Source: Bacteroides sp.
Lineage (GTDB): Bacteria > Bacteroidota > Bacteroidia > Bacteroidales > Bacteroidaceae
DNA: 60,940 nt
Assembly: GCA_017471925.1 (NCBI GenBank)
Contig: JAFURM010000041.1
Coordinates: forward strand, 1-60,940
Direction: 5' to 3'
Below the pieces are notes generated by a model, which saw only the letters and a list, made by a program, of their open reading frames with translations, was not told where the DNA came from and did not search any database. Below are positions 16,036 through 24,036 of the stretch, piece after piece. A program made the translations under genes and the position numbers. Position 1 is the stretch's first letter, and each line of letters starts with the position of its first letter.

Positions 16036-18192
16036 ATGAAAGTATATCAGACTCATGAAATCAAGAACATTGCTCTCCTTGGCAATGACGGCTCAGGTAA
16101 AACCACTCTCACGGAAGCCCTGCTCTATGAGAGTGGTATTATAAAACGTCGCGGCAGAATCACGGCGAAGAACACCGTCAGCGACTACTTCCCGGTGGAG
16201 CAAGAGTATGGCTATTCTGTATTCTCCACCGTTTTCCATGTAGAATGGAACGGCAAGAAGCTGAACATTATAGACTGTCCGGGCAGTGACGACTTCGTAG
16301 GTGCTGCCATGACCGCCCTGAACGTGACCGACACGGCTATCCTGTTGCTGAACGGCCAGTATGGTCCCGAAGTGGGCACGCAAAACCACTTCCGCTACAC
16401 GGAGAAGCTGGGCAAGCCGGTCATCTTCCTGGTGAACCAGTTAGACAGCGAAAAGTGCGACTATGACATGGTGCTGGAGCAGCTGAAAGCCAACTATGGC
16501 TCCAAGGTGGTACCCGTGCAATATCCGCTGGCCACAGGCCCCAACTTCAACTCCCTGATTGACGTGCTCCTGATGAAGAAATACTCCTGGGGTCCCGAAG
16601 GCGGTGCGCCCACCATCGAAGAGATTCCCGCCGAAGAGTTGGAGAAGGCCACCGAATGGCACAAGGCATTGGTGGAAGCAGCGGCCGAACACGATGAGGG
16701 CCTGATGGAGAAATTCTTCGAACAAGACTCCCTGACCGAAGACGAAATGCGCGAAGGCATCCGCAAGGGGCTGGCCTCACGCGGCATGTTCCCCGTCTTC
16801 TGCGTATGTGCCGGCAAGGACATGGGCGTACGCCGCCTGATGGAATTCCTGGGCAACGTGGTACCGTTTGTCAACGAAATGCCAAAGGTACACAACACCC
16901 GCGGCGAAGTGGTGGAACCCGATTCAGACGGTCCCACTTCACTCTACTTCTTCAAGACGGCCGTAGAGCCCCACATTGGCGGCGTGCAATACTTCAAGGT
17001 GATGAGCGGCAAGGTGCACGAAGGTGATGACCTGGCCAATGCAGACCGTGGCTCGAAGGAGCGCATGGCCCAGCTGTTTGCCTGTGCAGGCGCCAACCGC
17101 ATCCCGGTAGAGGAACTTCGTGCGGGCGATATCGGCTGCACCGTGAAGCTGAAAGACGTGAAGACCGGCAACACCCTGAACGGAAAAGACTGCGAGAACC
17201 GCTTCAACTTCATCAAATATCCCAACCCGAAATACTCCCGTGCCATCAAGCCGGTGAACGAAGCCGATGTAGAGAAGATGATGGCCGTGCTGAACAGAAT
17301 GCGCGAGGAAGACCCGACATGGGTGGTTGAACAGTCGAAAGAGCTGAAGCAGACCATCGTGTATGGCCAAGGCGAGTTCCACCTGCGCACCTTGAAATGG
17401 CGCCTGGAGAACAACGAAAAGCTGATGATTAAGTTTGAAGAGCCCAAGATTCCTTATCGTGAAACCATTACGAAGGCTGCCCGTGCCGACTATCGCCACA
17501 AGAAGCAATCGGGTGGTGCAGGCCAGTTCGGCGAGGTTCACCTCATCGTAGAGCCCTACTATGAAGGAATGCCCGCTCCCGACACCTATCGCTTCAACGG
17601 TCAGGAGTTCAAGATGAACGTGAAGAGCACGGAAGAGTATCCGCTGGAATGGGGCGGCAAGCTCGTCTTCGTGAACAGTGTGGTAGGTGGTGCCATCGAC
17701 ACACGCTTCATGCCCGCCATCCTGAAGGGCGTGATGTCCCGTCTGGAGCAGGGTCCGCTGACCGGCTCGTATGCCCGCGACGTGCGCGTCATCGTTTACG
17801 ACGGCAAGATGCACCCGGTAGACTCCAACGAAATCTCCTTCATGCTGGCCGGACGCAACGCCTTCAGCGAAGCCTTCAAGAACGCAGGCCCGAAGATTCT
17901 GGAGCCTATCTACGATGTGGAAGTGTTTGTACCCTCCGACAAGATGGGCGACGTGATGAGCGACCTGCAGGGACGTCGTGGCATGATTATGGGCATGAGC
18001 AGCGAAAACGGTTATGAGAAGCTGATTGCCAAAGTGCCTCTGAAAGAGATGTCTTCCTACTCCACCTCGCTCAGTTCACTGACCGGCGGCCGTGCTTCCT
18101 TCATCATGAAGTTCGCCAGCTACGAACTCGTTCCGGGCGATGTTCAAGACAAGCTGATCAAGGAATTTGAAGCCAAGCAGACCGAAGAATAA
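16036..18192 (+). CDS. EF-G paralogue EF-G2 (GTPase-deficient translation factor)
   Basis: A 718-residue EF-G homologue that is not the canonical fusA product. The P-loop reads GNDGSGKT (16-23) instead of AHIDAGKT. The switch II motif reads DCPGSDDF (80-87), with Ser84 where canonical EF-G has the catalytic His of PGHVDF. The base-recognition motif is NQLD. Domains II-V appear complete (KSGGAGQFGEVHLIVEP and RRGMIMGMSSENGYEKL are domain IV/V signatures). In B. thetaiotaomicron an EF-G paralogue in the same gene neighbourhood (BT2167) supports translation without GTP hydrolysis and is needed in the gut; this gene looks like its orthologue. The start is ATG 16036 (MKVYQTHEIKNIALLG). The next genes are the sensor/regulator pair. 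Confidence 0.9.
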   Translation: MKVYQTHEIKNIALLGNDGSGKTTLTEALLYESGIIKRRGRITAKNTVSDYFPVEQEYGYSVFSTVFHVEWNGKKLNIIDCPGSDDFVGAAMTALNVTDTAILLLNGQYGPEVGTQNHFRYTEKLGKPVIFLVNQLDSEKCDYDMVLEQLKANYGSKVVPVQYPLATGPNFNSLIDVLLMKKYSWGPEGGAPTIEEIPAEELEKATEWHKALVEAAAEHDEGLMEKFFEQDSLTEDEMREGIRKGLASRGMFPVFCVCAGKDMGVRRLMEFLGNVVPFVNEMPKVHNTRGEVVEPDSDGPTSLYFFKTAVEPHIGGVQYFKVMSGKVHEGDDLANADRGSKERMAQLFACAGANRIPVEELRAGDIGCTVKLKDVKTGNTLNGKDCENRFNFIKYPNPKYSRAIKPVNEADVEKMMAVLNRMREEDPTWVVEQSKELKQTIVYGQGEFHLRTLKWRLENNEKLMIKFEEPKIPYRETITKAARADYRHKKQSGGAGQFGEVHLIVEPYYEGMPAPDTYRFNGQEFKMNVKSTEEYPLEWGGKLVFVNSVVGGAIDTRFMPAILKGVMSRLEQGPLTGSYARDVRVIVYDGKMHPVDSNEISFMLAGRNAFSEAFKNAGPKILEPIYDVEVFVPSDKMGDVMSDLQGRRGMIMGMSSENGYEKLIAKVPLKEMSSYSTSLSSLTGGRASFIMKFASYELVPGDVQDKLIKEFEAKQTEE

Positions 18193-18217
18193 GCCAACGA
18201 TTCCAGTTGAACAATAG

Positions 18218-18246
18218 AGAAGAACGGCCTCCGAGCCGTTTCTTCT
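18218..18246 (+). terminator. Hairpin terminator after the EF-G paralogue
   Basis: Arms 18218-18228 (AGAAGAACGGC) and 18235-18246 (GCCGTTTCTTCT) pair around CTCCGA, 26 bases after the stop codon. The right arm is pyrimidine-rich. Confidence 0.6.
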
Positions 18247-18251
18247 ATGCA

Positions 18252-18323
18252 GGCTCCGGTTGCCGCCAAGCACCAGTCCGGTAGTTCCGGACGGATGCAG
18301 GGCAGCAGCCGGAGCTCTTTTTT
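18252..18323 (+). terminator. Second, larger structured hairpin with T-run
   Basis: An outer stem pairs 18252-18267 (GGCTCCGGTTGCCGCC region) with 18301-18316, ending just before CTTTTTTC. Inside it lies a perfect small hairpin, GTCCGG-TAGTT-CCGGAC (18276-18292). This may be a backup terminator or the 3' part of a small RNA. The remainder of the gap to rprX (18324-18509) shows nothing recognisable. Confidence 0.5.
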
Positions 18324-18509
18324 CACGTTTCACGACGAATATCCGGGGAAATGTGAACACAATCTTTAATTTTTTATTAAATTTGCAAACAGAACAGCGA
18401 TATGTTTGTTCTATGCTCGTGACACCAACTAAAAGAAGAGGTTCGGTTAATTTACGAGAATCTCCGGTTAAATCAGGTTAATGTGTTAGGAGTGTTAATT
18501 AGGGACTGT

Positions 18510-18517
18510 TAATTTTG
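18510..18517 (+). promoter_or_regulatory. -7 box immediately before the histidine kinase gene
   Basis: TAATTTTG at 18510-18517 matches TAnnTTTG exactly and lies only 5 bases from the ATG at 18523. If used, the transcript would have almost no leader. No good -33 box is present (TAGG region). Confidence 0.4.
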
Positions 18518-18522
18518 CAGCC

Positions 18523-20061
18523 ATGAAGAAGTCAACTATATGGATATTAGGCATCGTGATGGGTCTCTCCTTCCTCAGTCTGCTCTACCTGCAGATCAGC
18601 TACATCGAGGAGATGGTGAAGATGCGCAACGAGCAGTTTGATGAAGCCGTGAAACGTGGTCTTCTGGCAGCCTCCAAGGACGTGGAGTCGGCGGAGGTTG
18701 AGCGTTGGTTGCGCGAAGACATCTCGGAGATGGAGAAGCGTGCATGGGAACAGAGTGCCCAAAGCACCACCGTACAGACCCGCAAGTACACCATCCTTCC
18801 CGACGGTTCGGTCGTCATGAACACAGAGTCGCGCACCGTAACCAGCGAGCCTACCCCCATGCCGCGCCCCATGATTTCGCGTAAGCATGGCACCAAGACC
18901 ATTCCCCAGACCTCACGCTCCATTGCCGACGCCGTGCGCAACCGCTACATCTATCAGCGGGCACTGATTGACGAAGTGGTCTGGCAGATGATTTACCACG
19001 CCAAGGACAAGCCGATAGAAGAGCGCGTGAACTTCAAGAACCTGGACCAGTATCTGAAGTCGGGCCTAATTGACAACGGCATAGACCTGGAGTATCACTT
19101 CAAGGTGATAGACCGCGACGGACGGGAAGCTTACCGATGTGCCGACTACCGGAGCAAGGGCGACGAAACCTATTACTCACAGCCTCTCTTCCTGAACGAC
19201 CCGCCCGCAAGGATGAGCATCGTGCAGATTCACTTTCCGGGAAAGAAGGACTACATCTTCGATTCGGTGAGCTTCATGATACCCTCAATCATCTTCACCT
19301 TCGTGCTGCTGATTACCTTCATCTTCACCATCTACAGCGTCTTCCGCCAGAAGAAACTCACGGAGATGAAGAACGACTTCATCAACAACATGACCCACGA
19401 GTTCAAGACACCGATTTCCACCATCTCGCTGGCCGCCCAAATGCTGAAAGACCCTGCCGTGGGCAAGTCGCCCGCCATGTTCCAGCACATCTCGGGAGTC
19501 ATCAACGACGAGACCAAGCGACTGAGGTTCCAGGTGGAGAAGGTGCTGCAGATGTCCATGTTCGACCGACAGAAGGCCACGCTGAAGATGAAGGAGATAG
19601 ATGCCAACGAGTTGATAACCGGCGTCATCAACACCTTTGCCCTGAAGGTGGAACGCTACAACGGAAAGATTTCCTCCGAACTGAACGCCACCAACCCCTT
19701 CATCCTTGCCGACGAGATGCACATCACCAACGTCATCTTCAACCTCATGGACAACGCCGTGAAGTACAAGCGGCCCGACGTGGACCTGGAGCTGATGGTG
19801 AGGACGTGGAACGAACAGGGCCGGCTGATGATTTCCATACAGGACAACGGCATAGGCATCAAGAAGGAAAACCTGAAGAAGATATTCGACAAGTTCTATC
19901 GCGTGCACACGGGCAACCTGCACGACGTGAAGGGCTTCGGACTGGGCCTGGCCTACGTGAGGAAAATAATTTCCGACCACAAGGGAACAATCAGGGCCGA
20001 AAGTGAGTTAAATGTAGGAACGAAATTTATAATTGCATTACCTTTATTAAAAACTAATTGA
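18523..20061 (+). CDS. rprX: RprX-like membrane sensor histidine kinase
   Basis: A 512-residue kinase. A first membrane helix (about 5-25) and a second (about 252-273) enclose a periplasmic sensor of about 225 residues. The phosphoacceptor H292 lies in NNMTHEFKTPISTISLA. The ATPase domain shows the N box (FNLMDNAVKYK) and G boxes (QDNGIGIKKENL and KGFGLGLAYVRKI). It would phosphorylate the adjacent OmpR-type regulator, 1 base downstream. RprX/RprY were first described in Bacteroides fragilis; the match in position beside EF-G2 and rpsF supports the name. The signal is unknown. Confidence 0.88.
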   Translation: MKKSTIWILGIVMGLSFLSLLYLQISYIEEMVKMRNEQFDEAVKRGLLAASKDVESAEVERWLREDISEMEKRAWEQSAQSTTVQTRKYTILPDGSVVMNTESRTVTSEPTPMPRPMISRKHGTKTIPQTSRSIADAVRNRYIYQRALIDEVVWQMIYHAKDKPIEERVNFKNLDQYLKSGLIDNGIDLEYHFKVIDRDGREAYRCADYRSKGDETYYSQPLFLNDPPARMSIVQIHFPGKKDYIFDSVSFMIPSIIFTFVLLITFIFTIYSVFRQKKLTEMKNDFINNMTHEFKTPISTISLAAQMLKDPAVGKSPAMFQHISGVINDETKRLRFQVEKVLQMSMFDRQKATLKMKEIDANELITGVINTFALKVERYNGKISSELNATNPFILADEMHITNVIFNLMDNAVKYKRPDVDLELMVRTWNEQGRLMISIQDNGIGIKKENLKKIFDKFYRVHTGNLHDVKGFGLGLAYVRKIISDHKGTIRAESELNVGTKFIIALPLLKTN

Positions 20062-20062
20062 T

Positions 20063-20761
20063 ATGGACGAAAAACTGCGTATTTTATTGTGCGAAGATGA
20101 TGAGAATCTTGGCATGCTCTTAAGAGAATACCTGCAGGCAAAGGGTTACCTTGCCGAGTTGTATCCCGATGGCGATGCCGGCTACAAGGCATTCTTGAAG
20201 GGAAAGTATGATATTTGTGTGTTCGACGTGATGATGCCCAAGAAAGACGGCTTCACCTTGGCACAGGAAGTGCGTGCGGCCAACGCCGAAATCCCCATCA
20301 TCTTCCTCACGGCCAAGACACTGAAGGAGGACATCCTGGAAGGCTTCAAGATTGGTGCCGACGACTACATCACCAAGCCCTTCAGCATGGAAGAGCTGAC
20401 CTTCAGAATCGAGGCCATCCTGCGCCGCGTGCGTGGCAAGAAGAACAAGGAGAGCAACCTCTACAAGATAGGCAAGTTCACCTTCGATACGCAGAAGCAG
20501 ATTCTCTCTACCGCCGAGAAGCAAACCAAGCTGACGACGAAGGAGTCGGAACTCCTGGGACTGCTCTGCGCCCATGCCAACGAAATCCTGCAGCGCGACT
20601 TTGCCCTGAAGACCATCTGGATTGATGACAACTACTTCAACGCACGCAGCATGGACGTGTATATCACCAAGCTGCGCAAGCACCTGAAGGAGGATGACTC
20701 CATTGAAATCATCAACATCCACGGAAAGGGCTACAAGCTCATCACACCCGACCAGGACTGA
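20063..20761 (+). CDS. rprY: RprY-like OmpR-family response regulator
   Basis: A 232-residue regulator. The receiver has the acidic pair E11-D12-D13, phosphoacceptor D55 in CVFDVMMPKKDG, T83 in FLTAKT and the Lys of ITKPFSMEEL. The C-terminal winged helix shows LTTKESELLGLLC and ARSMDVYITKLRKHL, the recognition segment of OmpR/PhoB proteins. It begins right after the kinase stop and forms one operon with it. RprY homologues in Bacteroidales control stress-response genes; targets here cannot be told from sequence. Confidence 0.9.
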   Translation: MDEKLRILLCEDDENLGMLLREYLQAKGYLAELYPDGDAGYKAFLKGKYDICVFDVMMPKKDGFTLAQEVRAANAEIPIIFLTAKTLKEDILEGFKIGADDYITKPFSMEELTFRIEAILRRVRGKKNKESNLYKIGKFTFDTQKQILSTAEKQTKLTTKESELLGLLCAHANEILQRDFALKTIWIDDNYFNARSMDVYITKLRKHLKEDDSIEIINIHGKGYKLITPDQD

Positions 20762-20786
20762 CGCTCTGCACAGGCGGACGTACCAC

Positions 20787-20828
20787 AAAAAAGTAGGGGC
20801 GGAACCAATGGTTCCGCCCCTACTTTTT
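20787..20828. terminator. Bidirectional intrinsic terminator
   Basis: A perfect 15-bp dyad with a single-base centre (20793-20807 GTAGGGGCGGAACCA pairing with 20809-20823) is flanked by A6 on the left and T5 on the right. It lies between rprY and the oppositely oriented small membrane protein gene and serves both. Its sequence may be a dispersed palindrome as well. Confidence 0.9.
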
Positions 20829-20845
20829 CTGTGCCTTGAGCAATA

Positions 20846-21022
20846 TCAGTCAGTGATTCTCTTGTTGACAACGATATAAGTAACCAAGCCCAAAACGACC
20901 AACAGGGCAGAAACACCCAGGGTCACGTTGTTGTTAACGTTGCCGGTGAAAGCGCATGCGATGAGGATGACGGCTCCCACGATGACCAATATCAATCCCA
21001 GATTCTTAAGTAAACCTTTCAT
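20846..21022 (-). CDS. 58-residue two-helix membrane protein
   Basis: A short frame (ATG at 21022-21020, TGA at 20848-20846) encodes MKGLLKNLGLILVIVGAVIL and continues through a short polar loop (TGNVNNN) and a second hydrophobic helix, ending TYIVVNKRITD. Both helices are about 20 residues, with basic residues at both ends. It has its own terminator (20787-20828). Small proteins of this sort are frequent in Bacteroides; the function is unknown. Confidence 0.8.
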   Translation of the reverse strand: MKGLLKNLGLILVIVGAVILIACAFTGNVNNNVTLGVSALLVVLGLVTYIVVNKRITD

Positions 21023-21165
21023 GTGTGTGTATTTTATAGATTATTATTATTCGAATTGTGTCACAAAGAAAAGCATAATTCTCTAACAGACGAAATTATT
21101 TTTGCAAAAAAACTATTATTTGGTGCAAATACTTGTTTTCATGCGCCTTCACGACCCGTTTCCCG

Positions 21166-21612
21166 TCAATCTTTCGTGTTGTAGAAGACCTTTTTCAGCA
21201 ATTCCTGCCCCTCGGCAAGTTCCTTGGGCGTAACTCCTTCCAGTGCCTCGCGCACCGTCTGGCTGGCAATGACGAAGGCCCGTTCTTCCAGTTCCTTCCC
21301 GTCCTTGGTCAGGTAGATCAGGTTGGTCCGCCGGTCGCGCTTGTCGGAGATGCGCACCACCAGGTGCTGCCGCTCCATGTTGTCAATGAGGCGCGTCATG
21401 CTGGGCTTGTCCCTGAAGGTGGCATTGCAGAGTTCCTGCTGGGTGAGTCCGTCCTTCTTCCACAGGTAGATGAGCAGCGTCCATTGTTCGGGCGTGATGT
21501 CCAGCCCCTCGTTGCGGAAGTTGCGCGACAGTTTGCGGTTGATGGCCGCCGACACCTTGCCGTTCAGTATGGCAAAGAGCAGATGGATATCGAATTTGGA
21601 TAGTTCAGACAT
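21166..21612 (-). CDS. MarR-family transcriptional regulator
   Basis: A 148-residue winged-helix regulator: the DNA-binding part reads ITPEQWTLLIYLWKKDGLTQ, then ELCNATFRDKPSMTRLIDNM, then RQHLVVRISDKRDRRTNLIYL, which is the typical MarR wing. The start is ATG 21612 (MSELSKFDIHLLFAILNGK); an ATG 16 codons upstream overlaps the promoter box. It is divergent from rpsF. A palindrome (TTGTTTAAACAA, 21620-21631) lies just before its start and is probably its own operator. The ligand is unknown. Confidence 0.88.
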   Translation of the reverse strand: MSELSKFDIHLLFAILNGKVSAAINRKLSRNFRNEGLDITPEQWTLLIYLWKKDGLTQQELCNATFRDKPSMTRLIDNMERQHLVVRISDKRDRRTNLIYLTKDGKELEERAFVIASQTVREALEGVTPKELAEGQELLKKVFYNTKD

Positions 21613-21619
21613 GCAATAA

Positions 21620-21644
21620 TTGTTTAAACAACTGCGCAAAGATA
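21620..21644 (-). promoter_or_regulatory. MarR gene promoter box and candidate operator
   Basis: Reverse-strand TATCTTTG (21644-21637) is a perfect -7 box, followed by the 12-bp palindrome TTGTTTAAACAA at 21620-21631, between the box and the start codon. A repressor bound there would block transcription, a usual pattern of MarR autoregulation. Confidence 0.6.
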
Positions 21645-21696
21645 CATACTTTTCCTTCAATTCCTAACGTGCGGCAAACAAAAAAGATATTAAATG

Positions 21697-21727
21697 TTTG
21701 TCGGTCAAAATAAAATGCCTACCTTTG
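21697..21727 (+). promoter_or_regulatory. Consensus Bacteroides promoter of the rpsF operon
   Basis: TTTG at 21697-21700, a 19-base spacer and TACCTTTG at 21720-21727 match the Bacteroides -33/-7 consensus exactly. The rpsF start lies 46 bases downstream. This is the clearest promoter in the window and supports the phylum assignment. Confidence 0.85.
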
Positions 21728-21773
21728 CACCGCATTTTTAGAAACGCATTATTCATTTAATTAATTAACAAGT

Positions 21774-22118
21774 ATGAACCATTACGAAACCGTTTTCATT
21801 TTGACTCCCGTTTTGTCTGATGTTCAGATGAAGGAAGCGGTAGAGAAATTCAAAGGCATCCTCACTGCTGAAGGTGCTGAGATTGTAAACGAAGAGAACT
21901 GGGGACTGAAGAAGCTGGCTTATCCTATCCAGAAGAAGTCTACAGGTTTCTATCAGCTGATTGAGTTCGATGCAGAACCTGCTGTTATCGCCAAGCTGGA
22001 AATCAACTTCCGTCGCGACGAGCGCGTCATCCGTTTCTTGACGTTCAAGCAAGACAAGTATGCCGCTGAGTATGCAGCAAAGAGAAGAAGTGTTAAATCA
22101 ACTAAAAAGGAGGATTAA
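21774..22118 (+). CDS. rpsF: 30S ribosomal protein S6
   Basis: A 114-residue small-subunit protein that binds with S18 to the central domain of 16S rRNA. It begins [20 protein letters not shown] and contains the conserved [21 protein letters not shown] and [12 protein letters not shown]. It is first in the rpsF-rpsR-rplI operon, 2 bases before rpsR. Confidence 0.97.
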   Translation: MNHYETVFILTPVLSDVQMKEAVEKFKGILTAEGAEIVNEENWGLKKLAYPIQKKSTGFYQLIEFDAEPAVIAKLEINFRRDERVIRFLTFKQDKYAAEYAAKRRSVKSTKKED

Positions 22119-22120
22119 TC

Positions 22121-22393
22121 ATGGCACAACAAGTTCAATCAGAAATCAGATACCTGACTCCGCCCACCGTGGACGTTAAGAAGAAGAAATACTGCCGTTT
22201 CAAGAAGAGCGGTATCAAGTACATCGACTACAAGGACCCCGAATTCCTGAAGAAGTTCTTGAATGAGCAGGGCAAAATCCTGCCGCGTCGTATCACCGGT
22301 ACTTCCTTGAAGTTCCAGCGTCGTGTAGCTCAAGCCGTGAAGAGAGCCCGTCACTTGGCTCTGCTGCCCTATGTAACTGACATGATGAAATAA
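22121..22393 (+). CDS. rpsR: 30S ribosomal protein S18
   Basis: A 90-residue basic protein with the S18 core [20 protein letters not shown] and [20 protein letters not shown], followed by RHLALLPYV. An AAAAAGGAGG stretch ahead of the start is an unusually strong ribosome binding site for Bacteroides. The partner S6 is encoded just upstream. Confidence 0.97.
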   Translation: MAQQVQSEIRYLTPPTVDVKKKKYCRFKKSGIKYIDYKDPEFLKKFLNEQGKILPRRITGTSLKFQRRVAQAVKRARHLALLPYVTDMMK

Positions 22394-22408
22394 TAAGGAG
22401 GAGACAGT

Positions 22409-22858
22409 ATGGAAATTATATTGAAAGAAGACGTAATCAACCTGGGTTATAAGAACGACATCGTGACTGTAAAGTCCGGTTATGGTCGCAACTACCTCAT
22501 CCCCACCGGTAAGGCTGTCATCGCTTCTCCGGCCGCCAAGAAGATGTTGGCCGAAGAGCTGAAGCAACGCGCTCACAAGCTTGAGAAGATCAAGAAGGAC
22601 GCTGAAGCTGCAGCTGCCAAGCTGGAGGGCGTATCTCTGACTATCGCCACCAAGGTGAGCGCCACCGGCACTATCTTTGGTTCAGTAGGCAACATCCAGA
22701 TTGCCGAAGAGCTGGCTAAGCTGGGTCACGAAGTAGACCGCAAGCTCATCGTTGTGAAGGACACTGTGAAGGAAGTAGGCCAGTACAAGGCCATCGTGAA
22801 GCTCCACAAGGAGGTTTCCGTAGAGATTCCTTTCGAGGTTGTTGCTGAAGAGGCATAA
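22409..22858 (+). CDS. rplI: 50S ribosomal protein L9
   Basis: A 149-residue two-domain protein: N-terminal domain [20 protein letters not shown] with [13 protein letters not shown], a long connecting helix rich in Lys, Glu and Ala, and a C-terminal domain ending in [12 protein letters not shown]. It is the last gene of the operon. A GGAGGAG sequence precedes the start, and an intrinsic terminator follows 26 bases after the stop. Confidence 0.97.
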   Translation: MEIILKEDVINLGYKNDIVTVKSGYGRNYLIPTGKAVIASPAAKKMLAEELKQRAHKLEKIKKDAEAAAAKLEGVSLTIATKVSATGTIFGSVGNIQIAEELAKLGHEVDRKLIVVKDTVKEVGQYKAIVKLHKEVSVEIPFEVVAEEA

Positions 22859-22884
22859 TCTACCCCCTTTCATAATAAACTTCG

Positions 22885-22918
22885 GGCCCGATATTCCGCG
22901 AGGAGTATCGGGCCTTTT
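22885..22918 (+). terminator. Intrinsic terminator of the rpsF operon
   Basis: GGCCCGATA (22885-22893) and TATCGGGCC (22906-22914) form a perfect 9-bp stem with a 12-base loop, followed by TTTTCTTT. Confidence 0.9.
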
Positions 22919-23056
22919 CTTTGTGTGTGAAGCGGCAACACGCATCACGGCTGAAAGCCATAAGCATATACGGAGACAGCCCGAAAAGCCCGAGCGTCTC
23001 AACCGTATAGAGTCCCCTCAGCCGGCAAGCCGACAGTTCCTCTAAAAGATGGAGAC

Positions 23057-23144
23057 TCGCACGTATAGGGGCGAAGGCTCGCACGTATAGGAGCGAAGGG
23101 GCGCACATATAGGGACGATGCCCGATGTGTATATAGGCGTTGCC
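23057..23144. repeat. Four tandem 22-bp units
   Basis: Units start at 23057, 23079, 23101 and 23123, each exactly 22 bases long. The first two read TCGCACGTATAGG followed by GGCGAAGGC or AGCGAAGGG; the last two are diverged (GCGCACATATAGG and CGATGTGTATATAGG). The shared core CAYRTATAGG resembles that of the array at 43797-43929. The array lies between the rpsF terminator and menG/ubiE. Confidence 0.8.
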
Positions 23145-23162
23145 CGGAACATTTAAAGAGAT

Positions 23163-23211
23163 GGGGCAAAGGTTTTAAACTTTCGGTCGATTGGTTTAAA
23201 ACCTTTGCCCC
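23163..23211. repeat. Perfect 17-bp inverted repeat upstream of menG/ubiE
   Basis: GGGGCAAAGGTTTTAAA (23163-23179) is repeated inverted at 23195-23211, around a 15-base loop. It lies just before the menG/ubiE promoter box and may be an operator, or a terminator protecting that promoter. Confidence 0.75.
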
Positions 23212-23236
23212 TTTCGTTTAAAAGGGAAATTTGTAC

Positions 23237-23244
23237 TACTTTTG
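23237..23244 (+). promoter_or_regulatory. -7 box for menG/ubiE
   Basis: TACTTTTG matches TAnnTTTG exactly. Upstream TTTC at 23212-23215 could act as a weak -33 box with a 21-base spacer. The start codon is 82 bases downstream. Confidence 0.55.
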
Positions 23245-23325
23245 TACCCTGATAACGGCGTTGCACGGTGTGTCCCTACCCGCTTGTACGGGGTGTTTCG
23301 CCCGCTGCACGCCCAATAAGCGTAA

Positions 23326-24036
23326 ATGATTATGGCAAAGAAAGACGGAATACGGAAACTCTTCGACAACATCGCCCCCGAGTATGACAGGCTCAACCAC
23401 ATCCTCTCGCTGAACATCGACAAGAGGTGGCGGAAGAAGGCGGTACGCGAAATAGCAGACACGGGCGCTCCCCTGCAGGTGCTCGACGTGGCGTGCGGAA
23501 CGGGAGACTTCACCATAGAGATAGTGCGCCACGTGGCGCCCGGCAGCAAGGTTACGGGCATTGACCTCTCGGAAGGCATGCTGAACATCGGACGGGAGAA
23601 GATGGCCCGCCTCGGCGTGGAGGCCGAGCTGGTGGAGGGCGACTGTGAGGCACTGCCCTATGAAGCCGACCGCATCGACCGCATCTCCGTGGGCTTCGGC
23701 GTGCGCAACTTCGAGCATTTAGAACTGGGGCTGCGCGAGATGCACCGCGTGCTGAAGCCCGGCGGGAAGCTGGTCATCCTGGAACTCTCCATCCCCTCCA
23801 ACGCCTTTGTGCGCTGGTGCTACAAGCTCTATTTCCTGAAAATACTCCCTGCCATCGGCGGCCTCGTCTCCGGCAACCGCGGGGCGTATGAATACCTGCC
23901 GGCCTCCGTCCTGCGCTTCCCCGCGCCCGACAAGTTCATCCGGATGATGGAGACGGCCGGCTTCAGCAAGGTGGAGCACAGAGCACTGACCCTGGGCATC
24001 TGCCGCATGTACATCGGAAAGAAGGGAGGTGCATGA
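23326..24036 (+). CDS. menG: Demethylmenaquinone methyltransferase
   Basis: A 236-residue class I SAM methyltransferase making menaquinone from demethylmenaquinone (also named UbiE). It shows the family start LFDNIAPEYDRLNHILSLNI, the SAM-binding motif VLDVACGTGDFT, and SVGFGVRNFEHLELGLREMH with VLKPGGKLVILELS. The start may be ATG 23326 or 23332. It overlaps menA by 4 bases (ATGA), so the last two steps of menaquinone synthesis are coupled. Menaquinone is the quinone used in Bacteroides anaerobic fumarate respiration. Confidence 0.94.
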   Translation: MIMAKKDGIRKLFDNIAPEYDRLNHILSLNIDKRWRKKAVREIADTGAPLQVLDVACGTGDFTIEIVRHVAPGSKVTGIDLSEGMLNIGREKMARLGVEAELVEGDCEALPYEADRIDRISVGFGVRNFEHLELGLREMHRVLKPGGKLVILELSIPSNAFVRWCYKLYFLKILPAIGGLVSGNRGAYEYLPASVLRFPAPDKFIRMMETAGFSKVEHRALTLGICRMYIGKKGGA

